From Betaproteobacteria bacterium HGW-Betaproteobacteria-16 (GTDB taxonomy: Bacteria; Pseudomonadota; Gammaproteobacteria; Burkholderiales; Burkholderiaceae_C), in assembly GCA_002840835.1 (NCBI GenBank), contig PHCQ01000014.1, forward strand, positions 1 to 64,000: 64,000 bases of DNA, written 5' to 3'. Within the stretch, counting starts at the first letter, position 1, and each line of letters starts with the position of its first letter. Positions 51,342 to 60,633 of this stretch are shown one piece after another. The notes under the pieces were generated by a model. The model was not told the DNA's origin. It worked only from the letters and a program-made list of their open reading frames with translations, and ran no database searches. The position numbers and the translations under genes were made by a program.

Positions 51342-52127
51342 TTACGTCGTCAACGGCGACGCTTGCGAAAGCTGGGCCGCCGCCGGTGCCCAGTAAGGCA
51401 GTCTATCGTGGTCGGTCAGATCCACTTGCAGGGGTGTGATCGTGGCGTAGCCTTGGGCAGCCGCGTGAAAGTCGGTTCCTTCGGCATCGTCTTTCGCAGG
51501 CCCGGCGTTCCCGATCCAGTACATGGTGTCCCCCCGGGGATTGGTCTGCGAAATGACCTGTTCGGCCGCATGGCGCCGCCCCAGGCGCGCCACCTTGAAG
51601 CCCTTGATGTCTTGCAGCGGCCGATTGGGGATATTCACATTGAGTAACCAGGGCTCCGCCCGCTGTGCCGCCTCGCTCAAGGAGGGCAACAACTGAGCCA
51701 CCAGTTGACTGGCCTTGCTGGCTGCCGCATCCAGGTGAGCCCAGCCCTTTTCGGTCTGGGAAAACGCGATGGCCGGAATGCCAAACAGGTAGCCTTCCAT
51801 GGCCGCACCAACGGTGCCGGAATAAATGGTGTCATCCCCCATGTTGGCACCGTTGTTGATGCCTGACACCACCAGGTCGGGCCGGTAACCCAGCAGACCG
51901 GTCAAGGCGATGTGCACACAGTCGGCTGGGGTGCCATTGACGTAACGAAATCCGTTGGGTGCCGTGTGAACATACAGTGGCGAATGCAGGGTAAGCGCAT
52001 TGGACTTGGCGCTGTTGTTGTGTTCCGGCGCAACCACTTCCACCTCGGCGAGTCCCTTGAGCGCTTCGTACAGGGCCACGATGCCCGGCGCCTGGTAACC
52101 GTCGTCATTGGAGATGAGGATTTTCAT
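51342..52127 (-). CDS. surE: 5'/3'-nucleotidase SurE
   Basis: This 261-aa metal-dependent phosphatase acts on nucleoside monophosphates. The metal site is the Asp pair in ILISNDDGY (D8, D9) with the Ser/Asn in [10 protein letters not shown] and the Asn in [11 protein letters not shown]. The start is the ATG at 52127; the track's start at 52184 adds 19 residues. It is first in the surE-pcm-nlpD run. Confidence 0.96.
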   Translation of the reverse strand: MKILISNDDGYQAPGIVALYEALKGLAEVEVVAPEHNNSAKSNALTLHSPLYVHTAPNGFRYVNGTPADCVHIALTGLLGYRPDLVVSGINNGANMGDDTIYSGTVGAAMEGYLFGIPAIAFSQTEKGWAHLDAAASKASQLVAQLLPSLSEAAQRAEPWLLNVNIPNRPLQDIKGFKVARLGRRHAAEQVISQTNPRGDTMYWIGNAGPAKDDAEGTDFHAAAQGYATITPLQVDLTDHDRLPYWAPAAAQLSQASPLTT

Positions 52128-52400
52128 TAATCGGATTCTAGGTGCAATGGCCTCGCCGATCGGGTTCGCCTCCTGGCGGCACATGGGTCACACCCGGGAC
52201 AAATGGTGGACTTACCCTGTTGTTGCGGGCCTTACTCTGTCTCTATCATGGTCAGCTTTGATTCTGGTCCTGCCATTCGGATGCTTCCATGCATGAACAG
52301 GCGTCTTCGCCCAGATGACGCCGCCGCGAATGCTCGCAGTTTCACCGCTCATCGCTGCCGTTCAAGCCCGAATGCTGTGCCCTCAACATAGGAAATCCCC

Positions 52401-53387
52401 ATGCAAGCCTGGCTGTGCGAGAACCCGGTGGGCGTCGACGCCCTGGTCTGGAAAGAAATGCCGACCCCTGTGCCAAAAAAAGGCGAGGTGCTGATCGAGA
52501 TCCAGGCCGCGAGCCTGAATTTCCCTGATCTCCTGATTGTTCAAAACAAGTACCAGATGAAGCCCGCCCTGCCCTTTGTGCCGGGATCGGAGTACGCCGG
52601 GGTGGTCCAGGCCCTGGGCGAGGGCGTCACCCATCTCCAGGTGGGTCAGCCTGTGGCCTGTCTCAGCGGCACAGGCGGCTTCGGTACCCACACCCTGGCG
52701 CCTGCTGCGCTGTGCATGCCGCTGCCTCCCGGCTTTCCTCCGGTGGATGCAGCGGCTTTCATCATGATCTACGCTACCTCGTGGCATGCGCTGATGGACC
52801 GGGCCGCACTCAAGGCCGGCGAGACGGTGCTGATACTCGGTGCCGCCGGAGGCGTGGGAACCGCAGCGATCCAGATTGCCAAAGCAGCAGGCGCCCGGGT
52901 GATTGCCGCTGCATCCAGCGAAGAGAAGTGCGAGCTGTGCAAGCAGCTGGGCGCCGACGCCACCATCAACTACAGCGAGCACACGCCAGCCAAGGGGCTT
53001 CGCGACGCGATCAAGCAGTTGACCGATGGCAAGGGTCCAGACGTGATCTACGACCCCGTGGGCGGCGAATTCGCCGAACCGGCCTTCCGGTCCATTGCCT
53101 GGAGAGGTCGCTACCTCGTGGTGGGCTTTGCCAGTGGCCCGATTCCCTCATTGCCTTTGAACCTGACTTTGCTCAAGGGCGCAAGCATCGTGGGCGTGTT
53201 CTGGGGCGACTTCGCGCGCCGCGAACCCAAGGCCAACGCCGAGATGATGCAGAAGCTGGCCAGCATGTACGCCAAAGGCCAGGTGAAGCCCGTGATCGAC
53301 CAGACCCTGCCCATGAGCGAGTTGCACAAGGCCTACGAAATCATGGGCTCACGATCGGTCAAAGGCAAGCTGGTGCTGGTGAACTGA
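52401..53387 (+). CDS. NADPH:quinone oxidoreductase-like MDR family protein
   Basis: This 328-aa medium-chain dehydrogenase/reductase has no zinc ligands. It has the GroES-like N-terminal domain (VPGSEYAGVVQALGEGV) and a Rossmann domain with LGAAGGVGTAAIQIAKAAGA. It resembles zinc-free quinone oxidoreductases and acryloyl-CoA/enoyl reductases; the substrate cannot be told from sequence. An AGGAAA site lies upstream of the ATG. The 273 bp before it hold no supported gene. Confidence 0.88.
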   Translation: MQAWLCENPVGVDALVWKEMPTPVPKKGEVLIEIQAASLNFPDLLIVQNKYQMKPALPFVPGSEYAGVVQALGEGVTHLQVGQPVACLSGTGGFGTHTLAPAALCMPLPPGFPPVDAAAFIMIYATSWHALMDRAALKAGETVLILGAAGGVGTAAIQIAKAAGARVIAAASSEEKCELCKQLGADATINYSEHTPAKGLRDAIKQLTDGKGPDVIYDPVGGEFAEPAFRSIAWRGRYLVVGFASGPIPSLPLNLTLLKGASIVGVFWGDFARREPKANAEMMQKLASMYAKGQVKPVIDQTLPMSELHKAYEIMGSRSVKGKLVLVN

Positions 53388-53494
53388 GCCGGCAGGCTGC
53401 CACTGCCCGGTGGGCCGAATCACCGCAGAAATGCGTTGATGTCTGCCAGCGGTGTGCGCCGGCTCGGTAGAGCATGCGCCCCTATCCCTGCGCT

Positions 53495-53647
53495 CTATCG
53501 CAAGTTGAAACTGCCCCCCAGCAAGCCGACCAGACCGATGATGATCAGGTAGATCGCAACGATGTAGTTCAGCATGCGGGGCATGATCAGGATCAGGATG
53601 CCGGCGATCAGTGCGATCAGTGGGCCAATGCTCAAATTCAGGTTCAT
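53495..53647 (-). CDS. DUF3096 small membrane protein
   Basis: This 50-aa protein starts at the ATG at 53647 (MNLNLSIGPLIALIAGILIL) behind GGAGAAA. It is made of two short hydrophobic helices joined at MPRMLNYIVAIYLI, the DUF3096 pattern. The function is unknown. The track's start at 53698 is upstream of the ribosome-binding site. Confidence 0.82.
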   Translation of the reverse strand: MNLNLSIGPLIALIAGILILIMPRMLNYIVAIYLIIIGLVGLLGGSFNLR

Positions 53648-53886
53648 GGTTTCTCCGTCGGTGGAACTGGGGTGGTGGCGCGGCCTACGCAGAAGCATCA
53701 GGGCAGACGAACCATTTTGTATGGGTTCGGCCAGCCGTCTGTGCGCTATCTAACGCAGACTTTGAACAAGCGAGCCTGGTAGCTGTCACCCGACTAGTTG
53801 ATGCTGGTCTGTCAGGGGTTCCGCCTTCCATAGAACTTGTCATCCGGGAATGCGATCGCAAATCGCTCAAGCGTTCAAACCACAAA

Positions 53887-53919
53887 CAAAAAAGCCCGGT
53901 ATTTGAAACCGGGCTTTTT
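53887..53919 (-). terminator. Rho-independent terminator after tRNA-His
   Basis: The stem AAGCCCGGT / ACCGGGCTT is followed by a T-run on the minus strand, just past the tRNA 3' end. Confidence 0.85.
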
Positions 53920-53927
53920 ACATTCGA

Positions 53928-54004
53928 TGGGGTGGCTGATGGGGCTCGAACCCACGACAACAGGAATCACAATCCTGGACTCTACCAACTGAGCTACAGC
54001 CACC
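53928..54004 (-). tRNA. tRNA-His (GTG)
   Basis: A 77-base gene, GGTGGCTGTAGCTCAGTTGG... ending CAGCCACCCCA, with the extra 5' G (G-1) opposite C73 that marks histidine tRNAs. The anticodon loop is TTGTGAT (anticodon GTG), the T-arm is GGTTCGAGCC, and CCA is encoded. Confidence 0.97.
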
Positions 54005-54066
54005 GCAAGCGTCGAATTATAGCTCGAAGTCCCCCGACTTTTCAGCTGGATGCCAGGTGATGTCGA

Positions 54067-55986
54067 TCAACGCGGTGCGACCGTAGCAGCAGTGGGTTCC
54101 GGCACCAGGATGCGGACCTTGAATCGCTCCTTGAGCATGTCGTAGTAGGCCACGCCTTCGGCGGCGGACCACCACTGTGTGTACTGCTGCACCTCTTGCG
54201 CCAGCCGCTGTGCGTCGCCCGGTTCGCGGGGCAGCACCTTGTCTACCCTGACCACCGCGTACCCTTGCCCGCCCAGGTTCACGCCGACCCAGGCCGGCAG
54301 CGCTTTGGGGTCTGCACTGAGCGCTGCTGTGAGCACCTGGGGCAGGACGCCCTGCGGGTTGTCACGGGAAACCGTGACCGCTGCAGCAAGCCCTGCGGCG
54401 TCGCCACCCGCTTTCCATGCGGCCAGCTTTTTCTCTCCCTCTTCACGCGCCAGTTCAGCAGAGCGCTGCGCCACCAGTCTTTGCCGCACGCTCTCGCGGA
54501 CATCGGCCAGTGGCAGGGTGCGCGCTGGCAAGTGCTGGACCACGCGAGCCGAGGTCAATTGACCAGAGCCGGTTTCAACGGCTTCCGTGTTGCGCTTTCG
54601 CTCGATGGATTCGGGCGAGAAGATCGCTTCCAGCAGCGCAGGGTTGGCCAGGACGCCGGCATCTTGCTGAGGCTGGCGGGTCAGGCCTTTCGCCTCCTGT
54701 ATGTCGAGTTTGAAACGCTCTGCTGCAGGCTGAAGGGAATCGGGTTGTTCGTACACCAGGTTGCTGAAGGCTTCGGCGGAGTCCGCAAACAAGCGCTGTG
54801 CCTGCTGTCTCTTCAAATCCTTCTCGATCTCGGCACGCATCTCTTCGAAGCTCTTCAGTGGAGGCGCCTTGATGTCGGTGAGCTGAATGATGTGAAAACC
54901 GAACTCGGTTTCCACCAGATCGGAAATGTCGTTTTTTTGCATCGCGTAGACCGCATCTTCAAAAGGCTTGACCATGGAACCGCGGGCAAAGAAATCGAGA
55001 TCGCCTCCATTGGGTGCCGAGCCGGGATCCTGCGATTGTGATTTCGCCACTTCGGCAAAGGTCTGGGGAGCACCCTTGACTTGTGCAAGCAGCGCAGCAG
55101 CGCGCTCACGAACAGCAGCCTTGTCAGCATCAGAAGCGCCCTGGGGCACGGTCAGCAGGATGTGGCTGGCGCGACGCTCTTCGGAGCCTGACAAGCGGGC
55201 AGCGTTCTGTTCGTAGTAGGCCCGCACATCGGCCTCTGCCAGCACGACCGACTTTTCAAGCGCCGCTGCGTCGAGCACCAGGTACTCGATGTCGGCCTGC
55301 TCGGGGGCTTGGAACAGCGCGGCGTTGCTGTTGTAAAACGCTTCGATCTCGGCCTCGGTCGGCTTCACGCTCGCAGCAAAGTCTGTTGCCAGAAACTGCG
55401 CCACCCGGATTTCGCGCCGTTCAAAAAAGGCGTTCAACGACACATTCGCCAGTGCTTCGGTGGCGAAGCTGGTGCCCTGAATGGCTTGTGCCACTTGCCG
55501 CTGCGAAAGATCGGCCCGCACCCTCGCCTCGTACATCTCGGGCGTCAAACCCTGGCGACCCAGCAACACACGGTACGCGTCCACATCAAGCGTGCCGTCC
55601 GGACGGCGCAATGAGGCGATGGTTTCATTGGCCTGCAGATCCTGCGCAAGCCGGCGATCGCTGGTGTAGAGGTTGAGCTTCTGGGCCGCGGTGGCCAGAA
55701 CCCGTTGGCGCACCAGACGCTCCAGGGTGGCGTAGCGCGCCTCTTCGCTGTCGAGCATGCGCGCGTCCAGAGAAGGCATGGCTTCACGCAGGCGTTGCGA
55801 TTCGGTCTGGTGCGCCTGATCCCATTCCAGCTTGTTGATTTCTTGCCCGTCGACGGTGGCCACTGGTTCGCCGCCTTCGTTGAAGCGGCTGTAACCCTCG
55901 ACGCCGAACAGCACGAACGCAGGAATGATCAGGATCATCAAGAAGCCCATGAGGTACTTCTTGTGATTGCGGATGGAATCGAACAT
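54067..55986 (-). CDS. ppiD: Peptidyl-prolyl cis-trans isomerase PpiD (SurA-like chaperone)
   Basis: This 639-aa inner-membrane-anchored periplasmic chaperone has one N-terminal helix (YLMGFLMILIIPAFVLFGVEGY), a SurA-N-like domain and a parvulin domain (about residues 265-365, RRASHILLTVPQGASD ... FGFHIIQLTDI). A long C-terminal chaperone region follows. It assists outer-membrane and secreted protein folding at the translocon. It lies between tRNA-His and tRNA-Val/HU genes, all on the minus strand, the order often seen after lon-hupB. Confidence 0.93.
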   Translation of the reverse strand: MFDSIRNHKKYLMGFLMILIIPAFVLFGVEGYSRFNEGGEPVATVDGQEINKLEWDQAHQTESQRLREAMPSLDARMLDSEEARYATLERLVRQRVLATAAQKLNLYTSDRRLAQDLQANETIASLRRPDGTLDVDAYRVLLGRQGLTPEMYEARVRADLSQRQVAQAIQGTSFATEALANVSLNAFFERREIRVAQFLATDFAASVKPTEAEIEAFYNSNAALFQAPEQADIEYLVLDAAALEKSVVLAEADVRAYYEQNAARLSGSEERRASHILLTVPQGASDADKAAVRERAAALLAQVKGAPQTFAEVAKSQSQDPGSAPNGGDLDFFARGSMVKPFEDAVYAMQKNDISDLVETEFGFHIIQLTDIKAPPLKSFEEMRAEIEKDLKRQQAQRLFADSAEAFSNLVYEQPDSLQPAAERFKLDIQEAKGLTRQPQQDAGVLANPALLEAIFSPESIERKRNTEAVETGSGQLTSARVVQHLPARTLPLADVRESVRQRLVAQRSAELAREEGEKKLAAWKAGGDAAGLAAAVTVSRDNPQGVLPQVLTAALSADPKALPAWVGVNLGGQGYAVVRVDKVLPREPGDAQRLAQEVQQYTQWWSAAEGVAYYDMLKERFKVRILVPEPTAATVAPR

Positions 55987-56042
55987 GCCTTGATACCCTG
56001 AAACAAAATACCGGAGCCACCCACTTGGGGCTGCGGCAACAT

Positions 56043-56071
56043 AAAAAAAGGCGAACCCGGGTTCGCCTTTT
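56043..56071 (-). terminator. Rho-independent terminator after tRNA-Val
   Basis: The stem AAAGGCGAACC / GGTTCGCCTTT is followed by TTTT on the minus strand, 4 bp past the tRNA CCA. Confidence 0.85.
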
Positions 56072-56074
56072 CAG

Positions 56075-56150
56075 TGGTGGTGGGTGCTGACGGGGTCGAA
56101 CCGCCGACCTACGCCTTGTAAGGGCGCCGCTCTACCAACTGAGCTAAGCA
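56075..56150 (-). tRNA. tRNA-Val (TAC)
   Basis: A 76-base gene, GGGTGCTTAGCTCAGTTGGT... ending AGCACCCACCA. The seven-pair acceptor stem GGGTGCT/AGCACCC is intact, the anticodon loop CTTACAA gives anticodon TAC, the T-loop is GGTTCGACC, and CCA is encoded. It lies between the HU gene and ppiD. Confidence 0.97.
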
Positions 56151-56175
56151 CCCCACCGGAAACCTGCAGATCGCA

Positions 56176-56448
56176 TCAGTTCAGCGCGTCCTTGAGGGCC
56201 TTGCCCGGGCGGAACTTCGGGACCTTGGCGGCCTTGATTTTAATCTCAGCACCCGTGCGTGGGTTGCGCCCTTTGCGGGCTGGGCGTTTCGTCACGGCAA
56301 ACGAACCAAAACCCACCAGCGAAACGGTACCGCCCTTTTTGAGCGTGGTACGAATGGCGGTGATGGTTGAGTCCAGCGCTCGCGCAGCTGCCGCCTTGGA
56401 GATGTCGGCGTGCTTGGCGATGTGTTCGACGAGTTCGGTTTTATTCAC
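56176..56448 (-). CDS. hupB: DNA-binding protein HU
   Basis: This 90-aa nucleoid protein begins (V)[24 protein letters not shown] and has the DNA-binding arm [21 protein letters not shown] and the C-terminal [19 protein letters not shown]. The start is the GTG at 56448 with GAGGGG upstream; the track's start at 56616 runs through the leader. It is a standard-length HU without the Lys/Ala tail some betaproteobacterial HU proteins have. Confidence 0.95.
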   Translation of the reverse strand: MNKTELVEHIAKHADISKAAAARALDSTITAIRTTLKKGGTVSLVGFGSFAVTKRPARKGRNPRTGAEIKIKAAKVPKFRPGKALKDALN

Positions 56449-56742
56449 AAATAGCCCCTCTTGAATTGATTGAAAGAATCCGTGTGGAAAGGTGCGGGCC
56501 GACGGCACTGTTCGTACCGCGGGCAAACCCTGTGAGCTCCGATGGGCACCTGCGCAACCCTTCGGGCCACGCCAGAGCGCCGGGTGATTAGACCCACGGG
56601 CCGCCACCGCTGTCAATACGCGTGCGGCATTGGAGCCCGCCAGACATCACGAAACGCGAGATTCTAGTCGCTTTCGCAACGGGTCCTGGCGGGCCAGGCC
56701 CGTCACAAGGCGCCAGCGGCGCAAGGTGGGCACTTTCTGCGA

Positions 56743-57837
56743 TCAGGCACCCAACAGCGCCTGCTCGATGGCCGTGCCAACGTCACTGGTCTGGGCAGAG
56801 CCCCCGAGGTCGGGTGTGCGGGGTGCCCCGCTGCCCGGCGCCAGGACCGTCTCGATGGCCTGCATCACGGCGTCATGTGCTGCTCGATGCCCCAGAAAAT
56901 CGAGCATCATGGCGCCGCACCAGATCTGCCCGATCGGGTTGGCGATCTGCCGCCCGGCGATGTCGGGTGCCGAACCATGCACCGGTTCGAACAGCGACGG
57001 GTGCGTGCGGTCCGGGTTGAGGTTGGCACTGGGCGCGATGCCAATGGTGCCGGTGCATGCCGGGCCCAAGTCGGAGAGGATGTCGCCAAACAGGTTGCTG
57101 CCCACCACCACGTCAAAAAAATCGGGGCGCTGGACGAAGTGGGCGGTGAGGATGTCGATGTGAAATTTGTCGACCCTGACATCCGGATATTGTTTGGCCA
57201 TCTCCGCCACGCGTTCGTCCCAGTAAGGCATGGTGATCGCAATGCCGTTGGACTTGGTGGCGCTGGTCAGGTGCTTCTTCGGGCGCGAGCGCGCCACCTC
57301 GAAAGCGTAGCGCAACACCCGGTCCACGCCGATGCGTGACATCACTGTCTCCTGCACCACGATCTCCCGCTCGGTACCGGGGTACATGCGCCCGCCAATG
57401 CTGGAGTATTCACCTTCGGTGTTTTCGCGCACGATCACCATGTCAATCTCGCCGGCCACGCGTGGACTGCCGTCGCGACGCACCACCGGCGCCGTCACAC
57501 CCGGCATGAGCTTGGCGGGCCGGATGTTCACGTACTGATCGAACTCGCGTCGGAACAGCAGCAACGAGCCCCACAGCGAAATGTGATCAGGCACTTTGTC
57601 CGGCCAGCCCACCGCGCCGAAATAGATGGCCTCGTGGCCACCGATCTGGTCCTTCCAGTCGTCGGGCAGCATCTTGCCGTGCCGCTCGAAATAGTCGCAG
57701 CTCGAGAAATCAAAGTGGTCGAAATGCAGATCAATGTTGAAACGGGAAGCCGCCGCCTCCAGCACACGAAGCCCTTCGGGCATGACTTCCTGACCGATAC
57801 CGTCCCCGGCAATGACAGCGACACGGTGTTTGCTCAT
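56743..57837 (-). CDS. Tartrate/D-malate dehydrogenase (decarboxylating), TtuC/DmlA family
   Basis: This 364-aa member of the isocitrate/isopropylmalate dehydrogenase family oxidises tartrate, D-malate or 3-isopropylmalate with NAD+. It starts with VAVIAGDGIGQEVMPEGLRVL and has IVRENTEGEYSSIGGR, the catalytic Lys region LTSATKSNGI, and the metal-site SNLFGDILSDL. The sequence FDFSSCDYFERHGKMLPDDW resembles tartrate dehydrogenases more than LeuB. The start ATG follows AGGAGAACACC. It is divergent from a LysR regulator, the dmlA-dmlR layout. Confidence 0.88.
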   Translation of the reverse strand: MSKHRVAVIAGDGIGQEVMPEGLRVLEAAASRFNIDLHFDHFDFSSCDYFERHGKMLPDDWKDQIGGHEAIYFGAVGWPDKVPDHISLWGSLLLFRREFDQYVNIRPAKLMPGVTAPVVRRDGSPRVAGEIDMVIVRENTEGEYSSIGGRMYPGTEREIVVQETVMSRIGVDRVLRYAFEVARSRPKKHLTSATKSNGIAITMPYWDERVAEMAKQYPDVRVDKFHIDILTAHFVQRPDFFDVVVGSNLFGDILSDLGPACTGTIGIAPSANLNPDRTHPSLFEPVHGSAPDIAGRQIANPIGQIWCGAMMLDFLGHRAAHDAVMQAIETVLAPGSGAPRTPDLGGSAQTSDVGTAIEQALLGA

Positions 57838-58052
57838 GGTGTTCTCCTAAGGTTGAAATCACTCGAAAAAATCTGAAGACCTGGCCAACAAAGGCATGGT
57901 GCAGCTCGACAGCAATGTGGAGGCGGCAGACGCACAGCCCGTGCATCGCGCAGGCACATGCTTGCCACGACGCGCCAAGGCGATGGGTTCGACGAACTGA
58001 CCACGACCGCGTTGAAGCATGGGCTTCAGCATAGTCGCCACATGGGCAACAA

Positions 58053-59057
58053 TTGGCGAATCAATCATTTCCTCAAGAGAAACAATTGGAACGATCCGAT
58101 CTGGAACTGGTCACTGCTGTGCGCCAGCATGGAAGCCTCGTCATGGTGGCCAAGGCGCTGCACGTCGCACCGTCTGCCATCACGAAGCGACTGGCCGCGC
58201 TGGAAGCAGAACTTGGCTTGCGCCTGTTTCAGCGCACGACGCGGCGCGTGAGTCCGACCGCCGAAGGCGACGTGTTGTGTGAGCGCGCGAGCCGGATACT
58301 GAGCGCCTTTGACGAACTGGAATCCGAGCTGAGGGAACGCCAGGCCGAGCCCGCCGGTCCGATCCGCCTGGCAGCGACCTTCGGTTTCGGCCGGCTCTGG
58401 GTGGGACCTGCCCTGGCCGACTTTCGGCACCGGTACCCCAGGGTCGAGATCGACCTGCAGCTCACCGAGCGCCTGCCTGATCTGGCGGTGGAGGGCTTTG
58501 ACGGTGCGATCTGGCTGTGGAACGCACCTGGCGAACGCGCGGCCGAGTGGGTGTCCAGACGGCTGGCACCCAATCAGCGCGTGCTGGTGGCCGCGCCCGC
58601 CTACCTCCATGCGCATGGCACACCTCGAACGCCGCAAGACCTCGCCACCCACAACTGCCTTTTCGTGCGCGAGAACAGCAGTGCCGCCGATCGACTCTTT
58701 GACCATTGGCGACTTCAGCGTGGCGACGAGCCGCAGGTGCTGCATATACCGGCGCGCGGCAGCATGTCCTGCAACTCGGGCGAGATGGTGCGCGACTGGT
58801 GTCTGGCTGGACAGGGGATCATGCTGCGCAGCCTGTGGGACATCGGACCACAGCTGGCGAGCGGGCAGTTGGTGCGCGTTCTGCCTGAATACTCAATGAC
58901 AGATGCAGATATTCACTGGTTGGCACCCTACCGACCGCAAAGCCCCAAACGCATTCGCCTGCTGGTGGATTTTCTGGCCGAACGCTTCCGCGAGGAACCC
59001 TGGAAAGTCAGGCCGCCTTTGCCGGTCTCACGACCAGGCTCACGCCGAAAGCGGTGA
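58053..59057 (+). CDS. LysR-family transcriptional regulator (DmlR-like)
   Basis: This 334-aa protein has an N-terminal winged helix-turn-helix (LELVTAVRQHGSLVMVAKALHVAPSAITKRLAALEAELG) and a substrate-binding domain from about residue 95. The start is a TTG at 58053, the first in-frame candidate after a stop at 58032; a TTG at 58086 is possible. It is divergent from the tartrate/D-malate dehydrogenase gene, so it probably regulates it. The 215-bp gap should hold its operator. Its 3' end overlaps the convergent EamA gene by 50 bp. Confidence 0.88.
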   Translation: MANQSFPQEKQLERSDLELVTAVRQHGSLVMVAKALHVAPSAITKRLAALEAELGLRLFQRTTRRVSPTAEGDVLCERASRILSAFDELESELRERQAEPAGPIRLAATFGFGRLWVGPALADFRHRYPRVEIDLQLTERLPDLAVEGFDGAIWLWNAPGERAAEWVSRRLAPNQRVLVAAPAYLHAHGTPRTPQDLATHNCLFVRENSSAADRLFDHWRLQRGDEPQVLHIPARGSMSCNSGEMVRDWCLAGQGIMLRSLWDIGPQLASGQLVRVLPEYSMTDADIHWLAPYRPQSPKRIRLLVDFLAERFREEPWKVRPPLPVSRPGSRRKR

Positions 59058-59925
59058 GCGCAATGCCAGCCACCGTCACCAGCGTGATGGGTTCGTCGAA
59101 CAGCGTCCATGCAATCAACGCGGTACACGGTGGAACCAGGTACATCAGGCTGGTGACCGAGGCCGCTGCCCCCCGCTGAATGAGCATGTAGAGCAGCGAG
59201 CTGCCACCCAGGGTAAGGCCCAGCACCGACCAGGCCATGGCTCCGGTCAGCTCCCAGTTCACGCCGCCGTCGCCGTGCGTCCAGCGCATGGCCTCAAACT
59301 CCAGCAGCGCCAGCGGCAGCGTGACCAGAAGCGCCGCAAGCAACTGCACGGCATTGGCGGAGCGCACATCGCAAGCCGCCACATAGCGCTTCTGGTACAG
59401 CGTGCCCACAGTGATGGCAAAAAGCGCCATCACGGCAAACGACAGATTGAGCCAGTTCGCCTGATCGCCCGGCCCGCCTGCGCCGAACTTGCGCGAGACC
59501 ACCAGCACCAGGCCAGCAAAGCCCAGCAGCAGACCCGCCCACTGGCGCCTGGAGACCTTGGCACCTGTGCCCGAGAGCCAGATGGCCGTGAGCACCGGCT
59601 GAATGCCCACGATCAGCGCAGACAGGCCTGAGCCCATACCAGCCTTGATGGCGGCCCAGACACCGCCCAGGTAGCCTGCGTGCATGAGAACCCCGGTTAC
59701 CGACAGGTGCAGCCACTGCTTGCGACTGGACGGCCACTTGACACCCGAGAACCAGATCCACGGCAGAAAGCACAGAATGGACAGGGCGTACCGCACGGCC
59801 AGGAACTTCATGGGCGGTGCGTGCGGCATGCCGTAACGCGCCACGATGAAGCCCGTGCTCCAGATCAGCACGAACACCCAGGGCATGGCACGCAGCCACG
59901 CGTTGTCCTTGGTTGTGCTCACCAT
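59008..59925 (-). CDS. EamA/DMT-family transporter (RhaT/YdcZ-like permease)
   Basis: This 305-aa protein has ten predicted helices as two EamA repeats (residues about 10-145 and 160-295), with GTLYQKRYV at the start of the second and LVPPCTALIAWTLFDEPITLVTVAGIALTAFGV at the end. Members export amino acids or other small metabolites; the substrate is unknown. The gene follows pgsA by 19 bp. Confidence 0.87.
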   Translation of the reverse strand: MVSTTKDNAWLRAMPWVFVLIWSTGFIVARYGMPHAPPMKFLAVRYALSILCFLPWIWFSGVKWPSSRKQWLHLSVTGVLMHAGYLGGVWAAIKAGMGSGLSALIVGIQPVLTAIWLSGTGAKVSRRQWAGLLLGFAGLVLVVSRKFGAGGPGDQANWLNLSFAVMALFAITVGTLYQKRYVAACDVRSANAVQLLAALLVTLPLALLEFEAMRWTHGDGGVNWELTGAMAWSVLGLTLGGSSLLYMLIQRGAAASVTSLMYLVPPCTALIAWTLFDEPITLVTVAGIALTAFGVSLVVRPAKAA

Positions 59926-59944
59926 GTTCGCATCGGGCAGCGGA

Positions 59945-60514
59945 TCAGCGCGCGCGGGCGCGAATTTCCGGCAAGGCTTTTTGCAGGTAATACACCATGG
60001 ACCAGACAGTGAGCACCGCAGAGGCCCAGATCAGCCAGGTGCCCCAGAGGTGGGTATCGATCACCCCGAACACACTGCCATTGAACAGCAGGAAAGGAAT
60101 GGCCACCATCTGCACCGTGGTCTTGACCTTGCCCAGCATGTGCACGGCCACGCTCTTGGTGGCGCCAATGATCGCCATCCACTCCCGGAGCGACGAGATG
60201 GCGATTTCCCGGCCGATGATGATGAGGGCAACGAACACATCGGCCCGATCCAGGTGCACCAGCACAAGCAGACTGGCGCAAACAAGGAACTTGTCGGCCA
60301 CCGGGTCCAGGAAGGCGCCGAAGGCTGAGGTCTGGTTGAGCTTGCGGGCCAGGTAGCCGTCGGCCCAGTCGGTGGCCGCGAACACCACGAACATGACCGT
60401 GGCGATCAGGTTCTTCTGCGCCATGCTCATGCCTTCCAGATAGAACACCCCGATGATCAGGGGAATCGCGACAATGCGGGCCCAGGTCAGCAGGGTAGGA
60501 AGGTTGAAGAACAT
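59945..60514 (-). CDS. pgsA: CDP-diacylglycerol-glycerol-3-phosphate 3-phosphatidyltransferase
   Basis: This 189-aa inner-membrane enzyme makes phosphatidylglycerophosphate, the committed step of anionic phospholipid synthesis. The CDP-alcohol phosphotransferase motif is DWADGYLARKLNQTSAFGAFLDPVADK (DGxxAR...G...D...D). Five to six helices are predicted. It lies downstream of uvrC, the usual order. Confidence 0.95.
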   Translation of the reverse strand: MFFNLPTLLTWARIVAIPLIIGVFYLEGMSMAQKNLIATVMFVVFAATDWADGYLARKLNQTSAFGAFLDPVADKFLVCASLLVLVHLDRADVFVALIIIGREIAISSLREWMAIIGATKSVAVHMLGKVKTTVQMVAIPFLLFNGSVFGVIDTHLWGTWLIWASAVLTVWSMVYYLQKALPEIRARAR

Positions 60515-60633
60515 GACGCGATTATGCGTTGGCGCCGTCCGGGCGTTTCAACCATGTGGTTTTGCGGAAAAACAGCAGGAGGCGGCAGCGGCGAAACGCC
60601 CTCTCGCAGGTCACGGCCCTCGCATCGCCGCTT

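Noticed and set aside
52128-52400. Short ORFs (62 aa) between surE and the MDR gene
   Set aside because: No ribosome-binding site or recognisable domain; the region more likely holds the promoters of surE and the MDR gene.
56449-56742. Possible gene between HU and tartrate dehydrogenase
   Set aside because: Only short frames without a ribosome-binding site; the 294 bases probably hold the HU promoter and the end of the dehydrogenase transcript.
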